64,000 nucleotides of DNA. It comes from Arthrobacter sp. NEB 688 (GTDB lineage: Bacteria > Actinomycetota > Actinomycetes > Actinomycetales > Dermatophilaceae). Where the stretch lies: contig NZ_CP053707.1 of assembly GCF_013201035.1 (NCBI RefSeq), positions 3,782,001 to 3,846,000 on the forward strand, in the 5' to 3' direction. Positions 56,548-64,000 of the stretch are shown here, piece after piece (positions within the stretch are counted from its first letter, which is position 1; each line of letters starts with the position of its first letter). The position numbers and the translations under genes were made by a program. The notes beneath the pieces were generated by a model. It saw only the letters and a program-made list of their open reading frames with translations. It searched no databases and had not been told where the DNA came from.

Positions 56548-57677
56548 TGCTCAAGGTCATGACCGTCGTCGGCACGCGACCCGAGCTCATCCGGCTCTCG
56601 AGGGTGATCGCACGGCTCGACGCCACCGTGGAGCACGTGCTCGTGCACACGGGGCAGAACTACGACTACTCGCTGAACGAGGTGTTCTTCCGCGACCTCG
56701 GCATCCGCGAGCCGGACCACATGCTCGGCGTCGACACCTCGTCCCTCGGCGCGGTCCTCGGTGGCACGCTCGTGGCGGCGGAGAGGGTGATGCTCGAGGA
56801 GCGTCCCGATGCCGTGGTCGTCCTCGGCGACACCAACTCGTGCATCGCCGCCGTCATGGCCAAGCGCCTGCGAATCCCCGTGTACCACATGGAAGCCGGC
56901 AACCGGTGCTTCGACGAGAACGTGCCCGAGGAGACCAACCGCCGGCTCGTCGACCACGTCGCCGACTTCAACCTCGTCTACACCGAGCACGCCCGGCGCA
57001 ACCTGCTCGCCGAGGGCCTGCACCCCCGTCGCATCATCAAGACGGGGTCGCCCATGCGCGAGGTGCTCGACGCCTACCGCGACCAGGTCCTCGCCTCCGA
57101 CGTGCTGACACGCCTCGGCCTGGAGGAGGGCGGCTACTTCCTCGTGAGCGCGCACCGCGAGGAGAACGTCGACTCCCCCGAGCGGCTGCGAGCCCTCCTC
57201 GACTGCCTCGTCGCCGTCCGCGAGCGCTTCGGGCTGCCGGTCTTCGTCTCGACCCACCCGCGCACGCGCAAGCGGCTGGAGGCGCTCCCCGAGTGGTCGG
57301 AGCCGGAGGGCGTCACGTTCAGCGACCCGCTGGGCTTCCACGACTACAACCACCTCCAGCTCAAGGCCGCCTGCTGCCTGTCCGACAGCGGGACGATCGC
57401 CGAGGAGTCGACGCTGCTCGGCTTCCCGGCCGTCACCCTGCGCGACTCGATCGAGCGCCCCGAGGCCCTCGACACGGGCGGCATCCTCATGACCGGCCTC
57501 GACGCGCACGACGTGGTCGAGGCGGTCGCCGTGGCGATGGCCTCCGGGCACACCCGCGACGGGGTCGGGCACCTGACCCCCGACGACTACCTCATCGACA
57601 ACACGAGCGAGCGCACGGTCAACTTCATCCTGTCGACGGCCCGGCGCCACCACGCCTGGGCCGGCATCCGTCGATGA
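56547..57677 (+). CDS. capG: UDP-sugar 2-epimerase (CapG/FnlC type)
   Basis: 376 aa from ATG at 56547 (TGATG overlap). Nonhydrolysing UDP-GlcNAc 2-epimerase fold: MTVVGTRPELIRLSRVIARL, TGQNYDYSLNEVFFRDLGI, LGDTNSCIAAVMAKRL, HMEAGNRCFDENVPEETNRR, SAHREENVD and CLSDSGTIAEESTLLGFPA. The CFDENVPEE form and the place after capE and capF fit the last step to UDP-L-FucNAc, not WecB. Confidence 0.92.
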   Translation: MLKVMTVVGTRPELIRLSRVIARLDATVEHVLVHTGQNYDYSLNEVFFRDLGIREPDHMLGVDTSSLGAVLGGTLVAAERVMLEERPDAVVVLGDTNSCIAAVMAKRLRIPVYHMEAGNRCFDENVPEETNRRLVDHVADFNLVYTEHARRNLLAEGLHPRRIIKTGSPMREVLDAYRDQVLASDVLTRLGLEEGGYFLVSAHREENVDSPERLRALLDCLVAVRERFGLPVFVSTHPRTRKRLEALPEWSEPEGVTFSDPLGFHDYNHLQLKAACCLSDSGTIAEESTLLGFPAVTLRDSIERPEALDTGGILMTGLDAHDVVEAVAVAMASGHTRDGVGHLTPDDYLIDNTSERTVNFILSTARRHHAWAGIRR

Positions 57678-58729
57678 GTGAGCAGCACCCACGACCCAGG
57701 CGTGTCCTCCTGCTCTGCAACGGATCCTCGGAGCAGGGGACGGCTCGCCTGTTCAGCGCCCTCGCGGACCGGTGGCGCGACCAGGGTCACGATGTCGAGC
57801 TCGTGCTGCGAGCCTTCCCTCGAGGGGTCCGCTCGAAGCTCGTCGCGCTACCGCGCACGGAGCTGCAGAACCTTCGCCGGCTCTGGCGGTCGGACGTCCT
57901 GGTCGTCCACACCGCGCTCTCGCTGTCCCTCGTCGCGATCGTCGCAGCCCGCCTCCTCAAGCGGCCGGTGGTCGCCTTCGTGTGGGACATCTACCCCGCA
58001 TCCACCCGCATCGCGGGCAACATCCGCAACCCGGTGCTGCTGCGGATGTACGACGTCATGGAACGCGCGGCGACGCGCTCGGCGACTCGTCTTCTCGTCC
58101 CGTCGGAGGACTACCTGCCCTTCCTCCCCCGAGCTGCGCGGTCCCGAGCCCTCCTCTACCCGCTCTGGCCCACCGGGCCGATGACGGGCGAGACGTCCGT
58201 GCGGGACTGGCCGGTCCCCGTGCTGTCGGTCGCGTTCGCAGGACAGATCAACGGCATCCGCGGCCTGGACGGGGCGGTGCGCCAGACGCTCGAGTCGGCG
58301 CCCGAGGGCGTCGGGGTGCAGCTGCACATCTACTCGAAGGACCCGACCCCGGACGTCCTCGAGCAGATGGCCGAGAGTGATCGTCGACTGTCGGTGGTGC
58401 ACCACGGGTTCATGGGGGCACGAGAGCTCGAGACGGAGCTGACCACGCACCACCTGGGCCTGGTCACCCTCGACCCGGCGTTCGACCTGCCCGCCTTCCC
58501 GTCCAAGATCGCCGCCTACCTGAGCGCCGGGCTGCCGGTGCTCTACGTCGGGCGGCGCATGCCGGCCCTCGAGCGTGTCCTGACCGAGGCCGGGATCGGC
58601 GGCGTCGCGTCCAGCGGAGGACTGACGATCGCGTCGCTCGCGCAGCTCTTCGAGCGCTACCCGGTCGCGCGTCGGGCCCATCTGCGGGCCTTGGACGAGC
58701 AGTGGAGCCACGTTGATCGTCTTCTATAA
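57674..58729 (+). CDS. GT4-type glycosyltransferase (possible FucNAc transferase)
   Basis: 351 aa from ATG at 57674 (ATGA overlap). Two-domain GT-B protein: LLLCNGSSEQGTARLFSALA, VAFVWDIYPASTRIAGNIRN, ATRLLVPSEDYLPFL, then C-domain SVAFAGQINGIRGLDGAVRQ and FDLPAFPSKIAAYLSAGLPV. WDIYP recalls WbuB-type enzymes. Being directly coupled to the FucNAc genes it probably transfers L-FucNAc to the lipid-linked unit; acceptor and linkage cannot be predicted. Confidence 0.8.
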   Translation: MSEQHPRPRRVLLLCNGSSEQGTARLFSALADRWRDQGHDVELVLRAFPRGVRSKLVALPRTELQNLRRLWRSDVLVVHTALSLSLVAIVAARLLKRPVVAFVWDIYPASTRIAGNIRNPVLLRMYDVMERAATRSATRLLVPSEDYLPFLPRAARSRALLYPLWPTGPMTGETSVRDWPVPVLSVAFAGQINGIRGLDGAVRQTLESAPEGVGVQLHIYSKDPTPDVLEQMAESDRRLSVVHHGFMGARELETELTTHHLGLVTLDPAFDLPAFPSKIAAYLSAGLPVLYVGRRMPALERVLTEAGIGGVASSGGLTIASLAQLFERYPVARRAHLRALDEQWSHVDRLL

Positions 58730-59939
58730 CGCGTGGGTCCTGCTCTCCCTCGCGCTCTTCTACCGGGGGCCCATCCAGTGGGACGGCGCCCGCAGTGCGG
58801 ACGTCGGCCTGTACGTCCTCCTCTGCTTGGTCTCCTTCGACGTCGCCTACCTGCTCGCCCGCCGGCGCACTCACGCGACCTCGACCTTCGCGGGCGCACG
58901 GTGGGCCCCTCGCTCGACCCGAGGCGCCCGCGCCCTCATCCTCGGCTACGCAGTGCTCACCGTCATCTACCTGTACTCGACGACGGGGCGAAACGTCCTG
59001 TCCCCCAGCGCCTACAGCCTGGACTTCGGTGCCGTGTACGCGGACTACGGGGCGAACCTGTCGACACGGACGGCCTCGCAGGCCGTCCAGGTCGTCACGC
59101 TGCTCAAGGCCGTCGTCTTCCCTTTCGCCCTGGTGACCTTCTTCGACCGTTTCCGCCGCGACAAGGTGGTCGTCGTCGGGTTCCTCGCGCCCATGGCCGT
59201 CTCGAGCATCTTCCGCGGGACCGACAAGGAGGTCCTCGACATCCTCCTGCTCCTCCTGGTGGCGATGTTCTGCTACCGCCTCCTCACGTGGAAGTCCGTC
59301 GCCACCCTCGCGCTCGTCCCCCTGGCAGGAGCACTGTTCGTCACCCGCCGGCTCGGGCGCTTCGACGGTTCCCTCCCGACCTGTCTGCCGGAGTCGTCGG
59401 CGTGCTTCGACTACGGGAGCCAGGTGGCGCAGGCCCTGGGTGCGCGCGCGGAGATCTTCTCCGTCTTCGGCACGAACTACCTGACCAACGGGTACCAAGG
59501 CCTGGCCTACGCCTTCTCCCTGCCGTGGACCCCGAACTTCGGTCTGGGCCACCTCCCACCCGTGAAGCGCGTGCTCTGCAGTGCCTCGGAGACGTTGTGC
59601 AGCACGGCCGACTACCAGTCGGCGTTGACGACCTTCGGCTGGGACACCAGCGCGCGGTGGACCACGGCCTTCCCGGTCCTGGCGAACGACCTCTCGTTCT
59701 GGCTGGTGCCCCTGTACACCGCCTTCCTCGGGATCGTTCTGGCCCGCTGCCTGGCGGGGTGGCGCTCGGGCCGGGACCCGCGTGCCGCGGCCGGGATCCT
59801 GCTGGTCACCATGTTCTGGGTGTACAGCTCGGCCAACATGCAGATCGCCATCTCGCTCGACTGGGCTCTCGCGACCGTCGCCCTGCTGTACGTCTCGCCG
59901 CTGAGGAAGCTCCGACGGCAGGCAGCGGATGGACGCTGA
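58713..59939 (+). CDS. wzy: Repeat-unit polymerase (Wzy-like)
   Basis: 408 aa from TTG at 58713 (GGAG 7 nt upstream), overlapping the transferase gene by 17 nt. About ten hydrophobic segments; a large loop between about 210 and 310 with four cysteines (SLPTCLPESSACFDYG, VLCSASETLCSTADY), likely extracellular and possibly disulfide-bonded. Topology and place next to a flippase fit Wzy; the family has little sequence identity. Joins repeat units on the outer face of the membrane. Confidence 0.78.
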   Translation: MIVFYNAWVLLSLALFYRGPIQWDGARSADVGLYVLLCLVSFDVAYLLARRRTHATSTFAGARWAPRSTRGARALILGYAVLTVIYLYSTTGRNVLSPSAYSLDFGAVYADYGANLSTRTASQAVQVVTLLKAVVFPFALVTFFDRFRRDKVVVVGFLAPMAVSSIFRGTDKEVLDILLLLLVAMFCYRLLTWKSVATLALVPLAGALFVTRRLGRFDGSLPTCLPESSACFDYGSQVAQALGARAEIFSVFGTNYLTNGYQGLAYAFSLPWTPNFGLGHLPPVKRVLCSASETLCSTADYQSALTTFGWDTSARWTTAFPVLANDLSFWLVPLYTAFLGIVLARCLAGWRSGRDPRAAAGILLVTMFWVYSSANMQIAISLDWALATVALLYVSPLRKLRRQAADGR

Positions 59940-61137
59940 GCACGACGACCGCCGCCAGACCAAGGTCGACTGGATGGCCATGGTTGCCGGGTCCGGTGTG
60001 CGGGTCGCGATCGGTCTCGTGTTCACGGGCGCGATCGTCGTCGGGCTCGGGTCCGACGACGCCGCGCGGATGTTCCAGCTCCTGTTCCTCCAGGGCGGCC
60101 TGACTGCTCTTCTCTCGGCATCCGCCTACGCGCGAGGGGCACACCTGGCAGCGTCCGGGGCGCACACCGGGTCCGTGGTCCGGCCCTTCGTCACGTTCGT
60201 CCTGCTGGGAGCCATCGGCGCCTGGGTCCTCGGCACCGTGCTGGTCGACGGCCCGGGGGCCCACGGATCGTGGGTCATCGCGGCACTGTCACTGGGTTCG
60301 GCCGGCGCGAGCCTCAGCGGGCTCCTCCAGGGCATCATCGTCGTCCGTCGGGGTGGAGCCGCGGCGTTCGCTCCCGTCGTCGTGCTCACCACGATCGCGA
60401 TCGCCGCGATGGGGCTCGCGTGGGGCCAGGACAGTCCCCTGGCGCTCACCCTGCTGTGGGTCGCGCCCCAGGTTCTCGGCCCCGTGCTCCTGGTGCGCGT
60501 TCTCCGACGGCTCGACTCGACCGGTGGCTCGGCGTCCGTCGGCCCCGGGACGAAGGACGAGAGCCAGTTCGCCCGCGTGGGCGTGCTCAATGCGTCCAGC
60601 GTGGCCGTGGCCTACCAGTTCCGAGAGGTGTGGGCCGCGGGACAGGGTGACGGCGCGGCGTCCGGCAGCTTCGGCGTGCTCCGGGTGACCGAGCTCGCGT
60701 ACCAGGTCGCCTACATGGCGCTGGCCTCCCAGCCTCGTCGGCTGACCGGCCTCGTCACGCGACGGCTGCGCTCCCGGACGGCACGGGGTCTGTTCGTGGT
60801 CGTGGGACTCGCCGCCGCGGGGCTGGGCACGCTGCCGGCGTTGACGACGGACAGCTGGTCGCTCACGGGTTTCGTCATCGCGGAAGCAGCCGTCATGCCG
60901 GCCCGGCTGCTGACCATGGCGTGCTACCTGAGCCTCTTGGGCCGACCGACGACCCGCGCGTACCAAGGTGTCATGCTGACGACGGTCCTCCTCTCGGCAC
61001 TCTCGATCGCGTCGCCGGCGATGACGGGCTCCGCGTACGGACTCCAGCTTCTCCAGTGCGTGGCGGCCGCGGTCGGCGTCATCGGGATCGCGCTGGTGCG
61101 AGCGCCTCACGGCCCCACCTATGATCGATCCCTGTGA
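59929..61137 (+). CDS. wzx: Polysaccharide flippase-like membrane protein (Wzx-like)
   Basis: 402 aa from ATG at 59929, overlapping wzy by 11 nt. About ten to twelve hydrophobic segments in the pattern of MATE/Wzx-type flippases: VDWMAMVAGSGVRVAIGLVF at the start, RVTELAYQVAYMALASQPRR in the middle, EAAVMPARLLTMACYLSLLG toward the end. Fewer helices than the classical fourteen. Assignment rests on topology and context. Confidence 0.72.
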   Translation: MDAEHDDRRQTKVDWMAMVAGSGVRVAIGLVFTGAIVVGLGSDDAARMFQLLFLQGGLTALLSASAYARGAHLAASGAHTGSVVRPFVTFVLLGAIGAWVLGTVLVDGPGAHGSWVIAALSLGSAGASLSGLLQGIIVVRRGGAAAFAPVVVLTTIAIAAMGLAWGQDSPLALTLLWVAPQVLGPVLLVRVLRRLDSTGGSASVGPGTKDESQFARVGVLNASSVAVAYQFREVWAAGQGDGAASGSFGVLRVTELAYQVAYMALASQPRRLTGLVTRRLRSRTARGLFVVVGLAAAGLGTLPALTTDSWSLTGFVIAEAAVMPARLLTMACYLSLLGRPTTRAYQGVMLTTVLLSALSIASPAMTGSAYGLQLLQCVAAAVGVIGIALVRAPHGPTYDRSL

Positions 61138-62294
61138 CTTCGCGCAGCGGGCCCGGCCCTCGACGGATCCTCCTCTCACAGGCCCACGTGACCGAGGTGG
61201 AGGAGTCGCTCGTCGTCGAGGCCCTCCGGTCCGGGTGGGTCGCTCCTCTCGGACCGTTCGTCGACCGCTTCGAGTCCGAGGTCGCCGCACGGGTCGGGGT
61301 CCGGTCCGCGGTCGCGCTGTCGTCGGGGACGGCCGCCCTCCACCTGGCCCTCCTGCACGCCGGCGCCAGCCCCGGCCGCGTCGTCGTCCTGCCCTCGATG
61401 ACGTTCGCCGCCACCGCGAACGCCGTGCTCTACACGGGGGCCGAGCCGGTCTTCGTCGACTCCCGTCGTGATGACGCGAACGTCGACCCCGCCCTGCTGC
61501 TCGAGACGGTGGCCCGGCTGCTCCGGGACGGGCGCGACGTCGCGGCCGTGGTGACCGTCGACCTCTTCGGTCGGGCCGCGGACCACGACGTCATCGACCC
61601 CGGCCTCGCGGACCTCGGCGTGCCGCACGTCGAGGACGCCGCCGAGGCGCTCGGCGCCGGGCTGCGTGGCCGGGCGGCCGGCTCGTTCGGTCAGTCCGCC
61701 GCGCTGTCCTTCAACGGCAACAAGATCATGACGACGTCCGGCGGCGGGATGCTGCTGTCGGACGACCCCGGACTCGTCGAGCGGGCGCGCTACCTGGCGA
61801 CCCAGGCCCGTCAGCCGGCGCCGTGGTACGAGCACACCGAGGCCGGATACAACTACCGGATGTCCAACCTCCTCGCCGCCCTCGGCGTCGGCCAGCTCTC
61901 CCGCCTGGACGAGATGATCGCGCGCCGACGCACCATCCGGGACCGGTACGTCGAGGCCTTCGCCGACCTGCCCGGCGTGTCCGTCCTCGGCCGTGACGCC
62001 GCGCGCAGCGACGACGAGGACAACTGCTGGCTCACGTGCGTGGTGCTCGACCCGGAGGCCACGAGGGCCACGGCCGACTCCGTCGTCGCACACCTCGGGG
62101 CGGCCGACGTCGAGGCACGGCACCTGTGGAAGCCCATGCACCTGCAGCCGATGTACCGCGACGCGCAGATGGCCGACACGGGAACCTGCGCGGACCTGTT
62201 CGCCCGGGGCGTCACGCTGCCCAGCGGCTCCGCGCTCGCCGACGACGACATCGAGCGCGTGGTCGAGGTCTTCACGGAGGCGCTCGCCGGGTGA
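61134..62294 (+). CDS. DegT/DnrJ/EryC1-family sugar aminotransferase
   Basis: 386 aa from GTG at 61134 (GTGA overlap). PLP-dependent sugar aminotransferase: LSSGTAALHLALLHAGASPG (about 61-80), PSMTFAATANAVLYTGAEPV, EDAAEALGAGLRGRAAGSFG, Schiff-base Lys in FNGNKIMTTSGGGML (about 199), then YNYRMSNLLAALGVGQL. With the membrane dehydratase it would give UDP-4-amino-4,6-dideoxy-GlcNAc, as PglE does after PglF. No PglD-like acetyltransferase is in the window. Convergent with the sugar transferase; 7 bp separate them. Confidence 0.9.
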   Translation: MTSRSGPGPRRILLSQAHVTEVEESLVVEALRSGWVAPLGPFVDRFESEVAARVGVRSAVALSSGTAALHLALLHAGASPGRVVVLPSMTFAATANAVLYTGAEPVFVDSRRDDANVDPALLLETVARLLRDGRDVAAVVTVDLFGRAADHDVIDPGLADLGVPHVEDAAEALGAGLRGRAAGSFGQSAALSFNGNKIMTTSGGGMLLSDDPGLVERARYLATQARQPAPWYEHTEAGYNYRMSNLLAALGVGQLSRLDEMIARRRTIRDRYVEAFADLPGVSVLGRDAARSDDEDNCWLTCVVLDPEATRATADSVVAHLGAADVEARHLWKPMHLQPMYRDAQMADTGTCADLFARGVTLPSGSALADDDIERVVEVFTEALAG

Positions 62295-62301
62295 GGCCGG
62301 C

Positions 62302-62946
62302 TCAGGCCCCGGGGTCCCGCCTGAAGACGGCGAGGGCGGTCAGGGCCAGGTAGCGCACGTCGCCGCGGAGGGACCACGTCTCGACGTACTCCCGGTTGAT
62401 CCGCACCTTCTCCGGCCAGATGACGTCGCGGTTGAAGGCCTCGGGGTCCTCGGCCGCCGCGAGCAGCTCCTCCTCGTGGCGGAAGGCGAGGGAGGCCGGT
62501 CCCGTGATGCCCGGACGGACGCTCAGGACCAGCCGGTCCGCTCCCGTCAGCCGGTCCGCCCATCCCATCACGTCCGGCCTCGGGCCGACCAGGCTCATCC
62601 GGCCCCGGAGGACGTCCACGAGCTGCGGGAGCTCGTCGATCTTCCACGCACGGAAACGGCGCCCCCACGGCGTGATCCGGGGATCCCCGCTGGTGGTGAC
62701 CGAGGTCGTCACCGTGGTGGAGGACCGCATGGTGCGGATCTTGTGGACCCGGACGATCCGCCCGTGCCGCCCCACGCGTTCTTGCGCGAAGACGCCCGAC
62801 TCCCCCGTGTCACGACGGGCCACCACGATCGCCGCTGCCGAGAGGGGCGCGGTGACGACGAGCGCGACCCCGCCGACCACGATGTCCATCGCGCGCTTGC
62901 CGGCAGCCTGCCGCGTAGTCAGGCCTCCCACTGCGAGGTCAGGCAC
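62302..62946 (-). CDS. PglC-like initiating phosphoglycosyl transferase
   Basis: 214 aa from GTG at 62946, overlapping the sulfotransferase stop by 8 nt. Short monotopic form: one re-entrant hydrophobic segment (AMDIVVGGVALVVTAPLSAA, about 18-38), QERVGRHGRIVRVHKIRTM, catalytic DELPQLVDVLRGRMSLVGPR (Asp-Glu dyad) and VRPGITGPASLAFRHEEELL. Transfers a phosphosugar from UDP-sugar to undecaprenyl phosphate to start the unit. PglC relatives prefer bacillosamine-type sugars, which matches the dehydratase/aminotransferase pair. Confidence 0.9.
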   Translation of the reverse strand: MPDLAVGGLTTRQAAGKRAMDIVVGGVALVVTAPLSAAAIVVARRDTGESGVFAQERVGRHGRIVRVHKIRTMRSSTTVTTSVTTSGDPRITPWGRRFRAWKIDELPQLVDVLRGRMSLVGPRPDVMGWADRLTGADRLVLSVRPGITGPASLAFRHEEELLAAAEDPEAFNRDVIWPEKVRINREYVETWSLRGDVRYLALTALAVFRRDPGA

Positions 62947-63811
62947 GGCCGTACTTCGCCAAGGTCTCACCGCCGAGCTTCTCGAGCCGAGCCACCGCCT
63001 CCGCACCCAGGCGCTGGCGACCCTTGCCGACGCTCCTCGCCGAGACCGCGCCGGTGTCGATGTCCGCGAGCAGCTGCGGCCGCTCCAGGAAGTCGAGCAG
63101 GCGTGCGGTCCCCGCCCGCGGGTCCGTCACGAAGTCCTCGTACACGACCTCGATGAGCCGGTCGTCCGGCAGCCCGTCCAGCCCGGCGGCCGCCTGCTCG
63201 ACGCAGCGCTGCCACTGGATGAAGGCGAGCTCCTCGAGCGGGTGCTCACGTTGGAGCCGGCGGTGGTCGTGCGGCCGCGGCCCCCACCACGTCCCCACCC
63301 GCAGGTCGCTCTCGTCCTGCCGCACCTCGCCCCGCAGGCGCTGGGTGACCCGCTTGCGCACGAGCGCGGCCGCGTGCCGGGGAAGGTCCAGCGGCGGGAC
63401 GTACCGGGCCTTGCGCAGGGTGTACCCGAGCTCGAACGGTGCGTTCCAGCGTTGCATCGTCGAGGCCGTCGCATCGATGCCGTCCCGACGGATGAAGATG
63501 TACCGAGCATCCGGGAACAGCGCCCGCGTGAAGGGCACGCGCAGGGACACCGCGCACGTCTTCTCGACGACGATCTCGCTCCGGGTACGGCGCCCGACCC
63601 GGTCGAAGGCCCTGCGCATGAAGGCCGAGAGGTCGGGTGTCGCCCGGTCGATGCCGATCTCGTCGTGGGGCACGTCCAGGTTCCCGTGCTTCCAGAGGAG
63701 GTTGACCTCGTCGCAGTCCCAGGTTCCCAACCCCGGGGCGCTGGTGAGCAGGTCCCGCAGCATGTTCGTCCCGGACCTCGGTGCCCCGACGATGATGACG
63801 TACTCGCTCAT
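62939..63811 (-). CDS. PAPS-dependent sulfotransferase
   Basis: 290 aa from ATG at 63811. Opening SEYVIIVGAPRSGTNMLRDL is the 5'-phosphosulfate loop; RYIFIRRDGIDATASTMQRW (about 123-142) is the 3'-phosphate-binding segment with conserved Arg and Ser; VVYEDFVTDPRAGTARLLDF is the C-terminal motif. It should transfer sulfate from PAPS to a hydroxyl or amine of the polymer, a lipid-linked unit or another glycan. Coupled to the initiating transferase and to a glycosyltransferase gene. Confidence 0.88.
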   Translation of the reverse strand: MSEYVIIVGAPRSGTNMLRDLLTSAPGLGTWDCDEVNLLWKHGNLDVPHDEIGIDRATPDLSAFMRRAFDRVGRRTRSEIVVEKTCAVSLRVPFTRALFPDARYIFIRRDGIDATASTMQRWNAPFELGYTLRKARYVPPLDLPRHAAALVRKRVTQRLRGEVRQDESDLRVGTWWGPRPHDHRRLQREHPLEELAFIQWQRCVEQAAAGLDGLPDDRLIEVVYEDFVTDPRAGTARLLDFLERPQLLADIDTGAVSARSVGKGRQRLGAEAVARLEKLGGETLAKYGRA

Positions 63812-64000
63812 GCCGTCCGCTCCTGCTCGACCCGTCGAGCCGCCGCGACCTCGCCCAGCAGGCCACTCCACCGCTCGAGGAGCCGGTCCTTGGCGAACGT
63901 CCTCTCGTAGTGCTCCCGGACCCGTCGGCACCGGGCCTCGTGCCTCCCGGACGCCAGCTCGTCGAAGGCTTGGGCCATCGCGGACGCCAGCCCCTCGACG
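63808..64000 (-). CDS. C-terminal end of a glycosyltransferase, cut by the window edge
   Basis: Only the last 63 residues are visible: VEGLASAMAQAFDEL, then CRRVREHYERTFAKDRLLER and W, ending RRVEQERTA. The LASAM...F..R..LLERW pattern is the usual C-terminal helix of GT4 glycosyltransferases. The stop overlaps the sulfotransferase start (ATGA), so they are one operon. Confidence 0.65.
   Translation of the reverse strand, partial: VEGLASAMAQAFDELASGRHEARCRRVREHYERTFAKDRLLERWSGLLGEVAAARRVEQERTA

Noticed and set aside
56547-57677. WecB-type UDP-GlcNAc 2-epimerase for ManNAc synthesis
   Set aside because: Placement directly after capE and capF and absence of a ManNAc dehydrogenase favour the CapG role.
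61134-62294. Aminotransferase as an amino-acid biosynthesis enzyme
   Set aside because: Motifs (FNGNKIMTTSGGG, YNYRMSNL) and neighbours are those of nucleotide-sugar aminotransferases.

Overview
The window is very GC-rich (well above 70 % by eye) with pervasive G/C third positions, many GTG starts and many 1-8 nt stop/start overlaps. Gene content (fused AccA3-type biotin carboxylase/BCCP, LpdA-like quinone reductase, MT0933-type antitoxin, MgtA-like mannosyltransferase, DUF222/HNH protein, actinobacterial deo genes) points to an actinobacterium, most probably Micrococcales near Intrasporangiaceae. The family level is inference. I see no rRNA, tRNA, CRISPR array, insertion sequence or prophage.

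Layout. 0-10.4 kb: a cut-off EamA exporter facing a MarR regulator across a twin operator; AccA3; a small antitoxin-like pair; an LpdA-like flavoenzyme; a four-gene ABC importer; a MarR/DUF2306 pair. 10.5-19 kb: purine-nucleoside phosphorylase, phosphosugar mutase, deoxyribose-phosphate aldolase, an aldehyde dehydrogenase and a truncated, catalytically dead aldehyde dehydrogenase homologue, then an acetyltransferase, a lipoprotein and a uridine kinase-like gene. 19-28.8 kb: the membrane-associated MoxR/DUF58/DUF4129/DUF4350 operon with SpoIIM-like and RDD genes, split by an islet carrying a frameshifted DUF222/HNH gene and a RibD-like reductase. 28.9-33 kb: a minus-strand nucleoside salvage operon (M20 amidohydrolase, cytidine deaminase, thymidine phosphorylase, adenosine deaminase). 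With the 10.5-16.8 kb cluster it gives a complete route from (deoxy)nucleosides to base, glyceraldehyde 3-phosphate and acetaldehyde/acetate.

33-43 kb: a regulated ABC exporter, a DUF3352 protein, GDP-mannose synthesis (ManC) divergent from an MgtA-like mannosyltransferase, a 2'-5' RNA ligase-like protein, TrpS and GalK. 43-48.4 kb: sulfate activation (CysD, CysN, a CysC with an extra N-terminal domain, a TauE/SafE permease and CysQ) with no APS/PAPS reductase or sulfite reductase. 48.4-50.3 kb: exonuclease III and a secreted BNR/propeller-like protein.

50.4-64 kb: a Wzx/Wzy-type exopolysaccharide or capsule locus. It holds a tyrosine autokinase and opposed low-molecular-weight tyrosine phosphatase, a membrane UDP-GlcNAc 4,6-dehydratase-like protein, CapE-CapF-CapG homologues (UDP-N-acetyl-L-fucosamine synthesis), a glycosyltransferase, Wzy, Wzx, a DegT-type sugar aminotransferase, a short PglC-like initiating phosphoglycosyl transferase, a sulfotransferase and the end of another glycosyltransferase. 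Read with the PAPS-making and PAP-removing genes about 15 kb away, this predicts a sulfated polysaccharide containing L-FucNAc and a 4-amino-4,6-dideoxy sugar. That hypothesis is the most interesting feature of the window.
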